Assembly (NCBI RefSeq): GCF_001567565.1
Contig: NZ_LSSW01000015.1
Location: forward strand, 24,350-88,349
Length of the DNA stretch: 64,000 nt
Direction of reading: 5' to 3'
Origin: Ectopseudomonas composti
Lineage (GTDB): Bacteria > Pseudomonadota > Gammaproteobacteria > Pseudomonadales > Pseudomonadaceae
Below are positions 59,058 through 64,000 of this stretch, piece by piece. Positions within the stretch are counted from its first letter, which is position 1, and every line of letters begins with the position of its first letter. The notes below the pieces were generated by a model that saw only the letters and a list, made by a program, of their open reading frames with translations, searched no databases and was not told where the DNA came from. The position numbers were made by a program, and so were the translations under genes.

Positions 59058-59941
59058 CCCAGCTTTCCGCCGGCCAGCGCTTTCGCAAGGCCCTCGCCGA
59101 AGAGCACCCGCTGCAGGTGATCGGCGCGATCAACGCCAACCATGCATTGCTGGCCAAGCGCGCCGGCTTTCGCGCCATCTACCTGTCCGGTGGTGGTGTG
59201 GCGGCTGGCTCCCTGGGTCTGCCGGATCTGGGCATCAACACCCTGGACGACGTGCTCACCGACGTGCGCCGCATTACCGATGTCTGCGATCTGCCGCTGC
59301 TGGTGGACATCGATACCGGCTTCGGCCCCTCGGCCTTCAATATCGAGCGCACCGTCAAGAACCTGATCAAGGCCGGCGCCGCCGCTGCACACATCGAGGA
59401 TCAGGTCGGTGCCAAGCGTTGTGGCCACCGTCCGGGCAAGGAGATCGTCTCCTGCGCGGAAATGGTCGACCGCGTGCGCGCCGCCGCAGACGCCAAGACC
59501 GACCCCGATTTCTTTCTCATCGCCCGCACCGACGCCATCCAGGCCGAAGGCGTGGATGCCGCCATCGAGCGCTGCCAGGCCTACGTCGAGGCCGGTGCCG
59601 ACGGCATCTTCGCCGAGGCAGCGTACGACCTGCCGACCTACAAGCGTTTCGTCGATGCGCTGAACGTACCGGTATTGGCCAACATCACCGAGTTCGGTGC
59701 TACGCCGCTGTTCACTCGCGACGAGCTGGCCTCGGTCGGCGTGGCCATCCAGCTCTACCCGCTGTCGGCCTTCCGTGCGGCGAACAAGGCGGCGGAAACT
59801 GTCTACACCTCGATCCGCGAGAACGGCCACCAGAAGGACGTGATCGAGTTGATGCAGACCCGTGTCGAGCTCTACGACCGCATTGGCTACCACGCCTTCG
59901 AGCAGAAGCTCGACGCGCTGTTCGCCGCCAGCAAGAAATAA
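59054..59941 (+). CDS. prpB: Methylisocitrate lyase
   Basis: This 295-aa enzyme splits 2-methylisocitrate into pyruvate and succinate. It is of the isocitrate-lyase/PEP-mutase family: [17 protein letters not shown], the [13 protein letters not shown] acidic site near residue 87, and the catalytic loop [13 protein letters not shown] near residue 122, where Cys is the active-site residue. It is translationally coupled with the regulator before it (ATGA). It is the first enzyme gene of the methylcitrate operon. Confidence 0.94.
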   Translation: MTQLSAGQRFRKALAEEHPLQVIGAINANHALLAKRAGFRAIYLSGGGVAAGSLGLPDLGINTLDDVLTDVRRITDVCDLPLLVDIDTGFGPSAFNIERTVKNLIKAGAAAAHIEDQVGAKRCGHRPGKEIVSCAEMVDRVRAAADAKTDPDFFLIARTDAIQAEGVDAAIERCQAYVEAGADGIFAEAAYDLPTYKRFVDALNVPVLANITEFGATPLFTRDELASVGVAIQLYPLSAFRAANKAAETVYTSIRENGHQKDVIELMQTRVELYDRIGYHAFEQKLDALFAASKK

Positions 59942-59945
59942 GGCT

Positions 59946-60008
59946 GTAGCCCGGATGCAATCCGGGAATGGTTATCGTGGTGCCGGATCGCATCCGGACC
60001 GCGTACGC
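59946..60008. repeat. REP-like pair, family A, between prpB and prpC
   Basis: The first unit GTAGCCCGGATGCAATCCGGG is intact and the second arm (CCGGATCGCATCCGGACCGCGTAC) is degenerate, lying inside the prp operon just upstream of prpC. Confidence 0.75.
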
Positions 60009-60032
60009 AGAACAAGAGATAAGGAGATGACC

Positions 60033-61190
60033 ATGAGCTCGACTGAAACCACCCCTGGCTTCAAGCCGAAGAAATCCGTCGCCCTGAGCGGTACCACCGC
60101 CGGCAACACCGCACTGTGCACCGTTGGCCGCACCGGCAACGACCTGCATTACCGGGGTTATGACGTGCTCGATTTCGCCAACCGCTGCGAGTTCGAGGAA
60201 ATCGCTCATCTGCTGGTACACGGCAAGCTGCCCAACGTCGCCGAACTGGCCGGCTACAAGGCCAAGCTCAAGGCCCTGCGCGGCCTGCCGGCCGGGGTGA
60301 AAGCGGCGCTGGAGCAACTGCCACCCTCGGCGCACCCGATGGACGTGATGCGTACCGCGGTATCCGTACTCGGCTGCCTGGCGCCGGAGAAGGACGACCA
60401 CAACCATCCGGGCGCCCGCGACATCGCCGACAAGCTGATGGCCTCCCTTGGCTCGGCGCTGCTGTACTGGTACCACTACAGCCACAATGGCAAGCGCATT
60501 GAGGTCGATACCGACGACGACTCCATTGGCGGCCACTTCCTGCATTTGCTGCATGGCCAGACGCCGCGCGAGTCCTGGGTGCGTGCCATGCACACCTCGC
60601 TGAATCTGTATGCCGAGCACGAATTCAATGCCTCCACGTTCACCTCGCGGGTGATCGCCGGTACCGGCTCCGACCTGTTCTCCTGCATCGCCGGCGCTAT
60701 CGGCGCGCTGCGCGGGCCGAAGCATGGCGGCGCCAACGAGGTGGCCTTCGAGGTGCAGAAGCGCTACGACACTCCCGATGAGGCCGAGGCTGACATCCGT
60801 GCCCGTGTCGAGAAGAAGGAAGTGGTGATCGGCTTCGGTCACCCGGTCTACACCGTCAGCGATCCGCGCAACAAGGTGATCAAGGAAGTGGCCCGCGAGC
60901 TGTCCGTGGAGCAGGGCAACACCAAGATGTACGACATCGCCGAACGCCTGGAAAGCGTGATGTGGGAGATCAAGAAGATGTTCCCCAACCTCGACTGGTT
61001 CAGCGCCGTGAGCTACCACATGATGGGCGTGCCCACCGCCATGTTCACTCCGCTGTTCGTCATCGCCCGCACCGCCGGCTGGTCGGCGCATGTCATCGAA
61101 CAGCGCATCGACGGCAAGATCATCCGCCCGAGCGCCAACTACACAGGCCCCGAAGACCTGAAGTTCGTGCCGCTCGAGGAGCGTAAATAA
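60033..61190 (+). CDS. prpC: 2-Methylcitrate synthase
   Basis: This 385-aa enzyme condenses propionyl-CoA with oxaloacetate. Citrate synthase motifs are clear: [22 protein letters not shown] near the start (first motif), the His in [10 protein letters not shown] near residue 235, and the His and Asp in [14 protein letters not shown] near residue 272. AAGGAG at 60021-60026 is placed well for the ATG at 60033; an ATG at 60027 adjoins the box directly and is unlikely. It lies 91 bp after prpB across a REP-like pair and precedes acnD by 2 bp. Confidence 0.94.
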   Translation: MSSTETTPGFKPKKSVALSGTTAGNTALCTVGRTGNDLHYRGYDVLDFANRCEFEEIAHLLVHGKLPNVAELAGYKAKLKALRGLPAGVKAALEQLPPSAHPMDVMRTAVSVLGCLAPEKDDHNHPGARDIADKLMASLGSALLYWYHYSHNGKRIEVDTDDDSIGGHFLHLLHGQTPRESWVRAMHTSLNLYAEHEFNASTFTSRVIAGTGSDLFSCIAGAIGALRGPKHGGANEVAFEVQKRYDTPDEAEADIRARVEKKEVVIGFGHPVYTVSDPRNKVIKEVARELSVEQGNTKMYDIAERLESVMWEIKKMFPNLDWFSAVSYHMMGVPTAMFTPLFVIARTAGWSAHVIEQRIDGKIIRPSANYTGPEDLKFVPLEERK

Positions 61191-61192
61191 CC

Positions 61193-63814
<2,622 letters not shown>

Positions 63815-63868
63815 CCTGACGTGACATGCCGGCCCGTCAATGGGCCGGCATAACTCCCAAACGCGCAC

Positions 63869-63928
63869 GTAGCCCGGATGCAATCCGGGGAGAACGGCGC
63901 CGTCATTCCCGGATTGCATCCGGGCTAC
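63869..63928. repeat. REP-like pair, family A, between acnD and prpF
   Basis: Two intact inverted units (GTAGCCCGGATGCAATCCGGG and CCCGGATTGCATCCGGGCTAC) lie in the 132-bp acnD-prpF gap, inside an operon that otherwise needs both genes. Confidence 0.85.
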
Positions 63929-63946
63929 TTTTTCAGGACTGCAGCT

Positions 63947-64000
63947 ATGGCTCATCTGCCGCAAGTGAAAATCCCCGCCACCTATATCCGCGGCGGTACC
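63947..64000 (+). CDS. prpF: PrpF, AcnD accessory isomerase (start only)
   Basis: The first 18 codons (MAHLPQVKIPATYIRGGT) are inside the window and match the N terminus of PrpF, which is needed for AcnD-based methylcitrate cycling and acts on aconitate-type isomers. The conserved YIRGGT segment is at the start of the enzyme fold. The remainder lies to the right of the window. It follows acnD across a REP-like palindrome. Confidence 0.75.
   Translation, partial: MAHLPQVKIPATYIRGGT

Overview
The window reads as a piece of a Pseudomonas chromosome (high G+C, dense genes, short leaders). The P. mendocina / oleovorans / alcaligenes side of the genus is likely: pilU, liuRABCDE, lipA-lifO, oprI, cysB, thrH and prpBC-acnD are all of Pseudomonas type, but blocks that I remember as far apart in P. 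aeruginosa PAO1 are neighbours here. No tRNA, rRNA, insertion sequence, integrase or CRISPR array was seen. Both edges cut a gene (pilU at the left, prpF at the right).

Layout. 1-1.2 kb: end of the twitching ATPase pilU and a periplasmic solute-binding protein. 1.2-10.6 kb: leucine catabolism on the minus strand, liuR-liuA-liuB-liuC-(26-codon ORF)-liuD-liuE plus acetoacetyl-CoA synthetase, taking isovaleryl-CoA to acetyl-CoA and acetoacetyl-CoA. 10.8-16.9 kb: an AraC-type regulator and a short/branched acyl-CoA beta-oxidation set (ligase, SDR dehydrogenase, thiolase, acyl-CoA dehydrogenase) without a hydratase. 17-24 kb: a YncD/PqqU-type TonB receptor divergent from a sugar-acid block in which a gluconokinase is fused to the small TRAP permease subunit, followed by the TRAP large permease, the TRAP binding protein and a LacI-family regulator. 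24-26.6 kb: secreted lipase, its foldase and a sigma-54-like promoter. 26.6-37 kb: housekeeping genes (greB, YbbAP-type ABC exporter, tesA, L,D-transpeptidase, lipoprotein OprI, GntP permease, DAHP synthase, PilZ protein). 37-41 kb: thioredoxin-like protein, ketopantoate-reductase-like protein, 5'-nucleotidase, universal stress protein and cysB. 41-44 kb: a CysH-like protein without iron-sulfur cysteines, thrH and pabB. 44-55 kb: two tandem MalT-type LuxR regulators, then a five-gene envelope operon (small secreted protein, C39-type peptidase, two outer-membrane barrels, and a periplasmic protein with three TWVD repeats) that resembles the Acinetobacter fil cluster. 55-58 kb: an ATP-grasp / inactive transglutaminase / retropepsin-like operon. 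58-64 kb: the 2-methylcitrate (propionate) operon with its GntR-type regulator.

Most unusual points: the GntK-DctQ fusion, whose linker still encodes a copy of the operator found upstream of the gene; the pairing of that block with a PQQ-receptor-like protein; the 26-codon ORF coupled at both ends between liuC and liuD, which carries a copy of the LiuC tail; and the C39 peptidase next to a small exported protein with a double-glycine-leader-like motif. Three families of REP-like palindromes lie between genes, even inside operons. All assignments come from reading the sequence and from remembered family features; no database search was run.
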